From Thioglobus_C sp964448305 (lineage in GTDB: Bacteria; Pseudomonadota; Gammaproteobacteria; PS1; Pseudothioglobaceae), in NCBI GenBank assembly GCA_964448305.1, contig CAYUWB010000022.1:1-21788 (forward strand): DNA of 21,788 bases, read 5' to 3'. The notes below the pieces were generated by a model. The model was given only the letters and a program-made list of their open reading frames with translations. It ran no database searches and was not told the DNA's origin. Position numbers and translations under genes: made by a program. Shown piece by piece: positions 7,566-14,320 of the stretch (positions are counted from its first letter, which is position 1; every line of letters starts with the position of its first letter).

Positions 7566-8689
7566 TGCAAACGGACCACATTCAAAACCAAAAGGCTAAT
7601 GACATTATTCGTAAGTGTGTGCATTGTGGATTTTGCCTGGCTACTTGCCCAACGTATCAACTCTTAGGCGATGAGCTAGACTCACCTCGTGGGCGCATCT
7701 ATTTGATTAAATCCTCACTTGAGAATAATCATTTTTCTGATCAAAGTATTAAACATCTTGATCGTTGTTTGACTTGTCGCTCTTGTGAGACCACTTGCCC
7801 ATCAGGGGTTGAATATGGAAAGTTAGTTGATATTGGTCGTGAGTTTGTTGAGCAGAAGCGCCCGATCTGGCAAAAAGTCTATCGTTACTCTGTGCGTAAA
7901 TTACTAACCACACCACTACTGTTCAATCCGATTGGATTTGTTGCAAAACACTCAAGCAAACAAGGTAGGGCCATCACCCCAAATGCCGGCAGTAAAAAAG
8001 TATTACTATTGGGCGGCTGTGTGCAGCCGGTACTTGCGCCGAACATTAATCACAGCATTAAAAATATTTTGGCCAAGCTTGGTTATGATGCGATCGAAAC
8101 ACCACAAAAACAATGTTGTGGTGCGGTTGATCAGCACCTGAGCGCTGAGCATGATGCAATGATTAAGATTAAAGCAAATATAGATGCCTGGCTGGCGTAT
8201 GACGTTGACAGTATTATTTCTAGTGCTAGCGGTTGTGGCTTAATGGTAAAAGATTACGTCTCAATGTTTGAAGAGAGCGATGATTATTATCAAAAAGCAA
8301 GGCTAATCTCTAGCAAGACCCAAGATATTGCTGAGTTTTTAGTGGACAAAGATCTATCCAGGCTTGATTTAGAAAAAGCCAATATTTCTTATCATGAGCC
8401 TTGTACATTGCAACATGGGCAAAAGTTAGCTGGTTTGGTTAATTCTATCTTGCAACAATTGGGCTATACGCCAGCGCCAGTAAAAGACTCACACCTTTGT
8501 TGTGGATCAGCAGGTACATATTCAATCTTCCAGCCAAAGCTTTCACAAGAATTAAAGATTAATAAATTAAAAAATTTACAAGCGTCCAATCCACAGATGA
8601 TTGTGACTGCTAACATCGGTTGTCTAATGCACTTACAAAAAGGCGCTAAAATACCCGTCAAACATTGGATTGAGTTGTTAAATGGGTAG
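7565..8689 (+). CDS. glcF: Glycolate oxidase iron-sulfur subunit GlcF
   Basis: Electron-transfer subunit of glycolate dehydrogenase, linking the GlcD flavin to quinone, usually at the membrane face. The 374 residues (E. coli 407) carry two [4Fe-4S] motifs: Cys18-x2-Cys21-x2-Cys24-x3-Cys28-Pro and Cys68-x2-Cys71-x2-Cys74-x3-Cys78-Pro. Two cysteine-rich CCG (DUF224) domains follow, seen as GGCVQPVLAPN ... QCCGAVDQH and YHEPCTLQHGQ ... LCCGSAGTY. ATG at 7565 shares one base with the glcE stop. The 3' end overlaps rlmD by 8 nt, so the operon continues. Confidence 0.96.
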   Translation: MQTDHIQNQKANDIIRKCVHCGFCLATCPTYQLLGDELDSPRGRIYLIKSSLENNHFSDQSIKHLDRCLTCRSCETTCPSGVEYGKLVDIGREFVEQKRPIWQKVYRYSVRKLLTTPLLFNPIGFVAKHSSKQGRAITPNAGSKKVLLLGGCVQPVLAPNINHSIKNILAKLGYDAIETPQKQCCGAVDQHLSAEHDAMIKIKANIDAWLAYDVDSIISSASGCGLMVKDYVSMFEESDDYYQKARLISSKTQDIAEFLVDKDLSRLDLEKANISYHEPCTLQHGQKLAGLVNSILQQLGYTPAPVKDSHLCCGSAGTYSIFQPKLSQELKINKLKNLQASNPQMIVTANIGCLMHLQKGAKIPVKHWIELLNG

Positions 8690-9998
8690 AAGAAGAAAAC
8701 CAAAAGCCAAAACCTACGAACTAGAAATCGAATCGCTTTCTCATGAGGGTCGTGGTATTGCACACTTAGAAGAGAAAGTGATTTTTGTTAGTGGTGCCTT
8801 ACCAGGTGAAACCGTGATTGCTGATCGTACTTTTTCACGCGCTAAGTTTGAAGAAGCTGATGTTAAGGAAGTATTAAAGCCAGCCGATAATCGAATTACC
8901 CCCAAGTGTGAAGTGTTCGGTATTTGTGGTGGTTGTTCATTTCAGCACTTGTCAAGTAAAGACCAGATTGATGCCAAAGGTGAGTGGTTAAAAGATGCGT
9001 TTAAAGGGCAAGCTAAAGTTGAGCCTAAGCATTGGTTAGAGCCATTACAAGTTGAGAGTTGGGGTTATCGTCGCAAGGCAAGGCTTGGTGTGCGCTATGT
9101 GGCTAAAAAAGAGAAGGTATTGGTTGGCTTTAGAGAAAAAAAATCTGGCTTTATCACCAACATGAGTCGTTGCGAAGTGCTATATCCTTCGTTAGGCGAC
9201 AATCTAGAAGTATTGGCCGATGCAATAGAAAAGCTTTCGATTAAGTCGCAAGTTCCACAGTTGGAAGTTGCCGTGGCTGAGAATAATACCGTGTTAATCT
9301 TGCGACATTTAGAGCCGTTAACGGCTAAAGACGAGCAAATATTATTAGATTGTGCCAATGATTTAGCCATTACGTTCTACACTCAAAGCGGCGGTGAAGA
9401 AACAGTAAAGCCATTAAATCAGGCGGTTGAGCTGACTTATACACACCCTGATCATGATATTGAAATGGAATTTTTGCCAACAGATTTCACCCAAGTAAAT
9501 TTTAACCTTAATCGAAAAATGATTAACCTGGCACTTAAGATGCTTGAGCTTAATGATGAAGACGAAGTGATTGACTTATTCTGTGGTTTGGGTAACTTTA
9601 CTTTACCAATCGCACGTTATGCTAAGCATGTGGTCGGCGTGGAAGGAGATTTAGGTCTAGTAGAGCGGGCCAAACACAACGCCAATAAAAACCAAATTAC
9701 CAATGCTGACTTTTATATGGCTGATTTGTTCAAAGAGGTTGAGGGCGCACCATGGTTCCGTGGCAAAACTTACAATAAGGCACTGATTGATCCTGCACGC
9801 TCGGGTGCGATTGAGATTGTAGAGCTACTACCAAAGCTGGGCGTTGAAAGATTGGTGTACGTGTCGTGCAACCCTGCCACATTAGCACGTGATACTGCCA
9901 AATTAATTGAGCTAGGTTATAAACTGGATACTGCCGGTGTGATGGATATGTTTCCTCAAACCGCTCATGTTGAATCGATTGCTCTATTTACCAAATGA
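8682..9998 (+). CDS. rlmD: 23S rRNA (uracil-1939-C5)-methyltransferase RlmD
   Basis: SAM-dependent enzyme that makes m5U1939 in 23S rRNA. The 438 residues begin with a basic tail (GRRRKPKAK) and a TRAM RNA-binding domain (about 10-66). The [4Fe-4S] cysteines are Cys76, Cys82, Cys85 and Cys164. The methyltransferase domain shows DLFCGLGNFTLPIA for SAM binding, DPARSG, the nucleophile Cys396 in VSCNPATLARD and the general base Glu431 in HVESIALF. The FeS cysteines separate RlmD from TrmA, and its fit to the RlmD pattern is better than to RlmC. The start overlaps glcF by 8 nt and the stop overlaps the next gene as ATGA, so it is transcribed with the glycolate genes despite its unrelated role. 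Confidence 0.95.
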   Translation: MGRRRKPKAKTYELEIESLSHEGRGIAHLEEKVIFVSGALPGETVIADRTFSRAKFEEADVKEVLKPADNRITPKCEVFGICGGCSFQHLSSKDQIDAKGEWLKDAFKGQAKVEPKHWLEPLQVESWGYRRKARLGVRYVAKKEKVLVGFREKKSGFITNMSRCEVLYPSLGDNLEVLADAIEKLSIKSQVPQLEVAVAENNTVLILRHLEPLTAKDEQILLDCANDLAITFYTQSGGEETVKPLNQAVELTYTHPDHDIEMEFLPTDFTQVNFNLNRKMINLALKMLELNDEDEVIDLFCGLGNFTLPIARYAKHVVGVEGDLGLVERAKHNANKNQITNADFYMADLFKEVEGAPWFRGKTYNKALIDPARSGAIEIVELLPKLGVERLVYVSCNPATLARDTAKLIELGYKLDTAGVMDMFPQTAHVESIALFTK

Positions 9999-10441
9999 TT
10001 ACAATTAATATCGCTGATCAAACGCTAGAATATCAAAATAAAATCTATTCGATTAGTAGTGCAAAAAACGGTGTCGGCGAAGTGGAGGGGTCATTTTGCA
10101 CACCGGTTGGTAGATTTAAAGTTTCTGAGAAAATTGGAGACAATCTCGAGCCGGGGTCGGTGTTGGTTGCCAGAGAGCCAACTGGTGAGATTTTTTCAAA
10201 AGAGTTATTCGATAAAAATCCTGATAGGGATTGGATACTCACGCGTATTCTTTGGTTGGAAGGCATTGAAGTGCACAACAGCAACACTAAAGATCGTTAT
10301 ATTTATATTCATGGATCGCCCGATGAAACGCCGATGGGTATACCCGGATCAAAAGGCTGTATTCGTATGCATAATGAGGATATAATTGCGTTATTTAATC
10401 ATGTTCAAACAGGCGAAGATGTCGTTATAATGAAACCATGA
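9995..10441 (+). CDS. Cytoplasmic YkuD-domain enzyme, probable ElsL-like L,D-carboxypeptidase
   Basis: The 148-residue protein is a bare YkuD (L,D-transpeptidase fold) domain. The catalytic motif is HGSPDETPMGIPGSKGCIRM, with His106 and nucleophile Cys122, and the fold's CTPVGRFKV strand is at 35-43. No signal peptide or membrane segment precedes the domain, and the gene start is fixed by a 4-nt ATGA overlap with rlmD, so the protein should stay in the cytoplasm. Periplasmic L,D-transpeptidases need export. Short unexported YkuD proteins such as Acinetobacter ElsL (LdtK) act as L,D-carboxypeptidases on recycled muropeptides. The nearby ampG and nagZ genes favour that role (inference). Its last nine codons lie in the 676-bp duplication and were copied onto the truncated ampG. 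Confidence 0.88.
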   Translation: MITINIADQTLEYQNKIYSISSAKNGVGEVEGSFCTPVGRFKVSEKIGDNLEPGSVLVAREPTGEIFSKELFDKNPDRDWILTRILWLEGIEVHNSNTKDRYIYIHGSPDETPMGIPGSKGCIRMHNEDIIALFNHVQTGEDVVIMKP

Positions 10442-11085
10442 GTCAGCTAGTACAATACTTACCGAAAAAAGCTTATGAGTGTCTTCAGGAGAACTCAGAG
10501 GCAGTTTTAATTGACGTACGTACTGAGGCTGAAAATAAGTTTGTCGGCAGGCCGCTTGATTGTATTTTTGTGCCTTGGGTGGATGAACCAGATTGGGAGC
10601 CACATCCCGATGATTTTATTGCTGCAATCAAACGTTTTATTGGTGAGAATGCACCCAGTACAGAAATTATTCTCATTTGCCGAAGTGGCTTTCGTTCTGA
10701 CGATGCAGGTCGATGCTTGATTGATAATGGATTTACCAATGTGTCTCACGTGGTGAGTGGTTTTGAAGGCGATCTTGATGAACAAGACCAACGTGGTAAT
10801 GTCAATGGCTGGCGTCATGATGGTATGCCTTGGAATCAATGTTAGAAAGCTTAAGGCTCTTTATTCACCCTCGGGTGATAACTATGTTGTTTCTTGGCTT
10901 TTCAGCCGGCGTGCCAATTTTACTTATATTTTCAACATTGGGGCTTTGGCTGAATGAGGCAGGTGTTGCCAAATCAACGATTACTTACTTTTCTTGGGCA
11001 GCGTTAGGTTATTCATTTAAGTTTGTTTGGGCGCCACTAGTTGATCGACTACCTTTGCCAGTCTTAACTAAAACATTAGGTCGTC
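10410..11085 (+). repeat. 676-bp perfect tandem duplication, copy 1
   Basis: The 676 bases are identical, base for base, to 11086-11761 and directly adjoin them. The unit holds the last 32 bases of the YkuD gene, all of the rhodanese gene and the first 247 bases of ampG. The bases just outside the unit differ at both ends (A before copy 1 against C at the unit end; G after copy 2 against C at the unit start), so the junction has no microhomology. No transposase, terminal inverted repeat or target-site duplication is seen. Confidence 0.98.
10438..10845 (+). CDS. Rhodanese-domain sulfurtransferase, copy 1
   Basis: Single-domain rhodanese of 135 residues, predicted to carry a persulfide on a catalytic cysteine and pass sulfur to a cytoplasmic acceptor. 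The active-site loop is CRSGFRS starting at Cys81. The entry motif VLIDVRTEAE (23-32) and the C-terminal VVSGFEGDLDE are normal for the family. No signal peptide is seen. ATGA overlaps the upstream stop. The gene is identical to copy 2 at 11114-11521. The sulfur acceptor is unknown; a sulfur-oxidising host would give it obvious uses, but this is inference. Confidence 0.92.
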   Translation: MSQLVQYLPKKAYECLQENSEAVLIDVRTEAENKFVGRPLDCIFVPWVDEPDWEPHPDDFIAAIKRFIGENAPSTEIILICRSGFRSDDAGRCLIDNGFTNVSHVVSGFEGDLDEQDQRGNVNGWRHDGMPWNQC

Positions 11086-11117
11086 CAGGCGAAGATGTCG
11101 TTATAATGAAACCATGA
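10839..11117 (+). pseudogene. Truncated ampG fused to the YkuD C-terminal codons
   Basis: Residues 1-82 are the start of AmpG (two to three hydrophobic segments). Codon 83 spans the duplication junction and reads Pro. Residues 84-92 (GEDVVIMKP) are the C-terminus of the YkuD enzyme in its own reading frame. The frame closes at TGA 11115-11117, which overlaps the ATG of rhodanese copy 2. The ATG at 10839 corresponds to the one I use for full-length ampG. A 92-residue membrane fragment is unlikely to transport anything, but its translation could couple to the second rhodanese gene. Confidence 0.9.
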
Positions 11118-11761
11118 GTCAGCTAGTACAATACTTACCGAAAAAAGCTTATGAGTGTCTTCAGGAGAACTCAGAGGCAGTTTTAATTGACGTACGTACT
11201 GAGGCTGAAAATAAGTTTGTCGGCAGGCCGCTTGATTGTATTTTTGTGCCTTGGGTGGATGAACCAGATTGGGAGCCACATCCCGATGATTTTATTGCTG
11301 CAATCAAACGTTTTATTGGTGAGAATGCACCCAGTACAGAAATTATTCTCATTTGCCGAAGTGGCTTTCGTTCTGACGATGCAGGTCGATGCTTGATTGA
11401 TAATGGATTTACCAATGTGTCTCACGTGGTGAGTGGTTTTGAAGGCGATCTTGATGAACAAGACCAACGTGGTAATGTCAATGGCTGGCGTCATGATGGT
11501 ATGCCTTGGAATCAATGTTAGAAAGCTTAAGGCTCTTTATTCACCCTCGGGTGATAACTATGTTGTTTCTTGGCTTTTCAGCCGGCGTGCCAATTTTACT
11601 TATATTTTCAACATTGGGGCTTTGGCTGAATGAGGCAGGTGTTGCCAAATCAACGATTACTTACTTTTCTTGGGCAGCGTTAGGTTATTCATTTAAGTTT
11701 GTTTGGGCGCCACTAGTTGATCGACTACCTTTGCCAGTCTTAACTAAAACATTAGGTCGTC
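11086..11761 (+). repeat. 676-bp perfect tandem duplication, copy 2
   Basis: Second copy of the unit 10410-11085, with no mismatch found by reading the two side by side. It ends inside a short GTC run of ampG (about 11756-11765), where the intact gene continues. Copy 2 lies in the context of the full ampG and copy 1 in the context of the full YkuD gene, so each gene has one intact version. Confidence 0.98.
11114..11521 (+). CDS. Rhodanese-domain sulfurtransferase, copy 2
   Basis: Identical in all 135 codons to the gene at 10438-10845, including the active-site loop CRSGFRS at Cys81. Its start overlaps the stop of the truncated ampG fusion as ATGA, repeating the original coupling to the YkuD gene. 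Its 3' end overlaps the full-length ampG. If the duplication is real, the cell has doubled rhodanese dosage from one transcript. Confidence 0.92.
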   Translation: MSQLVQYLPKKAYECLQENSEAVLIDVRTEAENKFVGRPLDCIFVPWVDEPDWEPHPDDFIAAIKRFIGENAPSTEIILICRSGFRSDDAGRCLIDNGFTNVSHVVSGFEGDLDEQDQRGNVNGWRHDGMPWNQC

Positions 11762-13029
11762 GTCGTGCTTGGATGCTGGTTTCGCAATTTGCTATTATGG
11801 GTGCAATCTTACTAATGGCATCAGTTGACCCAAAGGCCGGCATTGACGGCTTAACCCTTATGGCTTATGGCGCAGTGTTATTAGGATTTTCATCAGCCAC
11901 ACAAGACATCGTGATCGATGCTTATCGTATTGAGTCAGCTGATAAAGACATGCAATCGATGCTATCGGCAACTTATATTGCAGGCTATCGTATCGGTATG
12001 TTGGTGGCTGGTGCGGGCGGTTTGTTTATTGCTAGCTATCTAGGTTCAACCAAGGCGCTGTATAGTTATGATGCTTGGTCAGGTACTTACATGATTATGG
12101 CAGCGGTGATGCTGATCGGTGTAGCAACGACACTCATCATTAATGAGCCTGACACTAAGCGAAAAGAGGCTGAATATAGTACAACTGATTACGCTAGATT
12201 TTTCTTCTTATTTTTATCGATTGTTGCAGCTTTCATCTTAACTTTTAACGCAACAGCTGGGTTAGTTAAAGATGCTAAAGAAGCTTTAACTGAGATTTTT
12301 GCTAACAAGCATCTCGCTGGATTTATTGTCGGTACAGCTCGGATGATGACAGCACTTGTAGGCGCCTATGTTGTAGCTAGGGCGCTAATCGCGCTTAATA
12401 TTGTTAACCGATCTATGGTTAATAACACCTATGTCGATCCGGTAAAAGACTTCTTTAGTCGTTATGGTATGAGTGTTGCTGTATTGTTGTTGGCAGTTAT
12501 TGGTCTGTATCGTGTGAGCGATATTGTGCTTGGTGTGGTTGCTAATATTTTTTACCAAGATATGGGCTTTACCAAAGTTGAAATTGCTACTATTTCTAAG
12601 ACTTTTGGTCTATTTATGACCATTGCCGGCGGATTTTTAGGGGGGCTGATGGCAATAAGAGTTGGTGTATTCAAGGTGTTGTTTTTAGGTGCTTTGTTAT
12701 CTGCTTTAACCAACTTATTGTTTATTGTTTTGGCAAATGTTGGTCATGACATTGTATGGCTGTATGTCACTATCACGATGGACAACTTATCAGCTGGTCT
12801 TGCCGGTGCTGCCTTTATTGCCTTTTTATCGAGCCTTACTAATATTAAATTTACAGCAGTACAGTATGCTGTGTTCTCATCACTTATGACGTTATTGCCA
12901 AAGATATTTGGCGGCTATTCAGGCACACTGGTTGAGCAATTTGGCTATAGTGAATTTTTTATAATTACGACTTTAATTGGCATTCCAGTGCTATGGCTGG
13001 TGTATAAAGTCAAACCTTACATTGATTAA
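11515..13029 (+). CDS. ampG: AmpG-family muropeptide permease
   Basis: Inner-membrane MFS transporter, predicted to import GlcNAc-1,6-anhydroMurNAc peptides released from the wall. The protein has 504 residues from the ATG at 11515. An in-frame TTG at 11506 would add three residues, but the ATG overlapping the rhodanese stop by 7 nt is preferred. AmpG-type features are FSAGVPILLIFSTLGLWL near the N-terminus, the loop FVWAPLVDRLPLP ... GRRRAW after the second membrane segment, and SSATQDIVIDAYRIE. Twelve or more hydrophobic segments are visible. nagZ starts 3 bp downstream, so importer and first cytoplasmic hydrolase are made together. The first 247 bases are part of the tandem duplication. 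Confidence 0.94.
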   Translation: MLESLRLFIHPRVITMLFLGFSAGVPILLIFSTLGLWLNEAGVAKSTITYFSWAALGYSFKFVWAPLVDRLPLPVLTKTLGRRRAWMLVSQFAIMGAILLMASVDPKAGIDGLTLMAYGAVLLGFSSATQDIVIDAYRIESADKDMQSMLSATYIAGYRIGMLVAGAGGLFIASYLGSTKALYSYDAWSGTYMIMAAVMLIGVATTLIINEPDTKRKEAEYSTTDYARFFFLFLSIVAAFILTFNATAGLVKDAKEALTEIFANKHLAGFIVGTARMMTALVGAYVVARALIALNIVNRSMVNNTYVDPVKDFFSRYGMSVAVLLLAVIGLYRVSDIVLGVVANIFYQDMGFTKVEIATISKTFGLFMTIAGGFLGGLMAIRVGVFKVLFLGALLSALTNLLFIVLANVGHDIVWLYVTITMDNLSAGLAGAAFIAFLSSLTNIKFTAVQYAVFSSLMTLLPKIFGGYSGTLVEQFGYSEFFIITTLIGIPVLWLVYKVKPYID

Positions 13030-13032
13030 AAC

Positions 13033-14019
13033 ATGACTCTAGGCCCAATCATGATGGATGTGTCAGGTTTGACGCTGACACAAGAAGAAAAACAACAACT
13101 AACTAAGCCAAGTATTGGCGGCGTGATTTTGTTCACACGTAATTTTGAGAGCATTGAACAAGTCAAAGAGTTGATCAAATCCATTCGTTTAACGAATCAA
13201 AATTTACTCATTGCGGTTGACCATGAAGGTGGCAGAGTGCAGCGCTTTAGAGAAGGATTTACCCAATTGCCCGCTATGGCAAAGTTGGGCGAAGTGTACG
13301 ATCAAGAGCCTGAATTAGCATTAGAACAAGCTTTTTCTTGTGGCTGGATTTTGGCAGCAGAGTTATTAACCATTGGTGTAGATTTTTCTTTTGCGCCTGT
13401 GCTGGACTTGGATTATGGTCATTCTTCAGTGATTGGTGATCGAGCGTTTCATTCCAACCCTGAGGTAGTCACAAAATTAGCGGCCTCGTTAATAAATGGT
13501 ATGCATGAAGCGGGCATGAAATGTGTGGGTAAACACTTTCCAGGACATGGTCATGTGGCGCTTGATTCACACTTAGATTTACCGATTGATGAGCGACCAA
13601 TGAACGAAATTAGGCAAGACATCCTTAGCTTTAAAGGTTTGATTAACAATGGGCTGGACGCCGTTATGCCGGCGCACGTGGTGTACTCTCAAGTGGATGA
13701 CAAGCCGGCAGGATTCTCAAAAAAATGGATTAAAGAGATCTTGCAGTCACAGCTTGGTTTTGGCGGTGTCGTGTTTAGTGATGATTTATCTATGCAGGGC
13801 GCACACTTTATTAAAGATATTGCTGAGCGTGTTCAGGTATCACTAGATAGTGGTTGTGATATGGCTTTGATTTGCAATCATCCAGAGTTAGTGGCGCAAG
13901 TGATTGACCTTGATTGGCCCAAGTGTGAGAAACTGCATTTAATGAAAGGGATTAAGTCTTCTAAACTTGATAAAATAGTGCATAACAATCATCTACAAAA
14001 TATTCAAACATTATTATGA
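13033..14019 (+). CDS. nagZ: Beta-N-acetylhexosaminidase NagZ
   Basis: Cytoplasmic GH3 hydrolase that removes GlcNAc from imported anhydro-muropeptides in wall recycling. The 328 residues (E. coli 341) begin MTLGPIMMDVSG as in the family and show AVDHEGGRVQR (61-71), the mobile catalytic loop KHFPGHG (167-173) with DSHLDLP (178-184), and the nucleophile in FSDDLSMQGA (Asp250, first Asp after Ser). The start is 3 bp after ampG and the stop overlaps the next gene as ATGA. The products could also feed signalling to AmpR-type regulators, but none is in the window. Confidence 0.97.
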   Translation: MTLGPIMMDVSGLTLTQEEKQQLTKPSIGGVILFTRNFESIEQVKELIKSIRLTNQNLLIAVDHEGGRVQRFREGFTQLPAMAKLGEVYDQEPELALEQAFSCGWILAAELLTIGVDFSFAPVLDLDYGHSSVIGDRAFHSNPEVVTKLAASLINGMHEAGMKCVGKHFPGHGHVALDSHLDLPIDERPMNEIRQDILSFKGLINNGLDAVMPAHVVYSQVDDKPAGFSKKWIKEILQSQLGFGGVVFSDDLSMQGAHFIKDIAERVQVSLDSGCDMALICNHPELVAQVIDLDWPKCEKLHLMKGIKSSKLDKIVHNNHLQNIQTLL

Positions 14020-14297
14020 GTAAAGACAATAATCAAGATTTCGAGATTCGTTTATTAAACGCTGTTAGAAAAACCTTAATCTCTGTTGCAAAAGACACTA
14101 TGACCAAGCCAGGCCTACGTCATCCATTAACACAAGACACACAAAAAATGATCACTGATTGTTTAGATATTGTGGTCTCGAGACAAACAGCTATTGAAAA
14201 AGAAGCGAGCACACATACCGAGATGAAGCCTGTCTTTACCGATGAAGAAACCGTTCAAAGTTTCTCAATTGACGATCTTAAAAAAACCCTTAATTAA
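14016..14297 (+). CDS. Conserved-looking small protein of unknown function
   Basis: I do not recognise this 93-residue protein. It has no signal peptide, membrane segment or cysteine pair. The first two thirds appear helical and mixed-charge (FEIRLLNAVRKTLISVAKD), followed by PGLRHPLTQDTQ, another helix (MITDCLDIVVSRQTAIEKEA) and an acidic tail ending FSIDDLKKTLN. ATGA overlaps the nagZ stop, it is the last gene of the long plus-strand operon, and a hairpin follows its stop. The overlap argues that it is translated. Confidence 0.75.
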   Translation: MSKDNNQDFEIRLLNAVRKTLISVAKDTMTKPGLRHPLTQDTQKMITDCLDIVVSRQTAIEKEASTHTEMKPVFTDEETVQSFSIDDLKKTLN

Positions 14298-14320
14298 TCA
14301 AGCTAGGCTTGATTAGGTTT
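14296..14320. terminator. Probable terminator between convergent operon end and uvrD
   Basis: An 8-bp stem (AATCAAGC / GCTTGATT, 14296-14303 and 14307-14314, loop TAG) is followed by AGGTTTT. It lies between the stop of the 93-residue gene and the stop of uvrD, which converge. The T tract is short, and the stem is AT-rich, so efficiency is uncertain. Confidence 0.6.

Noticed and set aside
10507..10839. Antisense frame of 110 codons opposite the rhodanese gene, also present in the second copy
   Set aside because: It is duplicated only because the DNA is. The sense gene has a complete rhodanese motif, and the antisense frame has no ribosome site.
11506..11514. TTG start adding three residues to AmpG
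   Set aside because: The ATG at 11515 fits the family N-terminus and overlaps the rhodanese stop by a normal 7 nt.
10410..11761. The duplication as a mobile element or composite insertion
   Set aside because: There is no transposase, recombinase, terminal inverted repeat or target-site duplication. The units carry only pieces of the resident operon.
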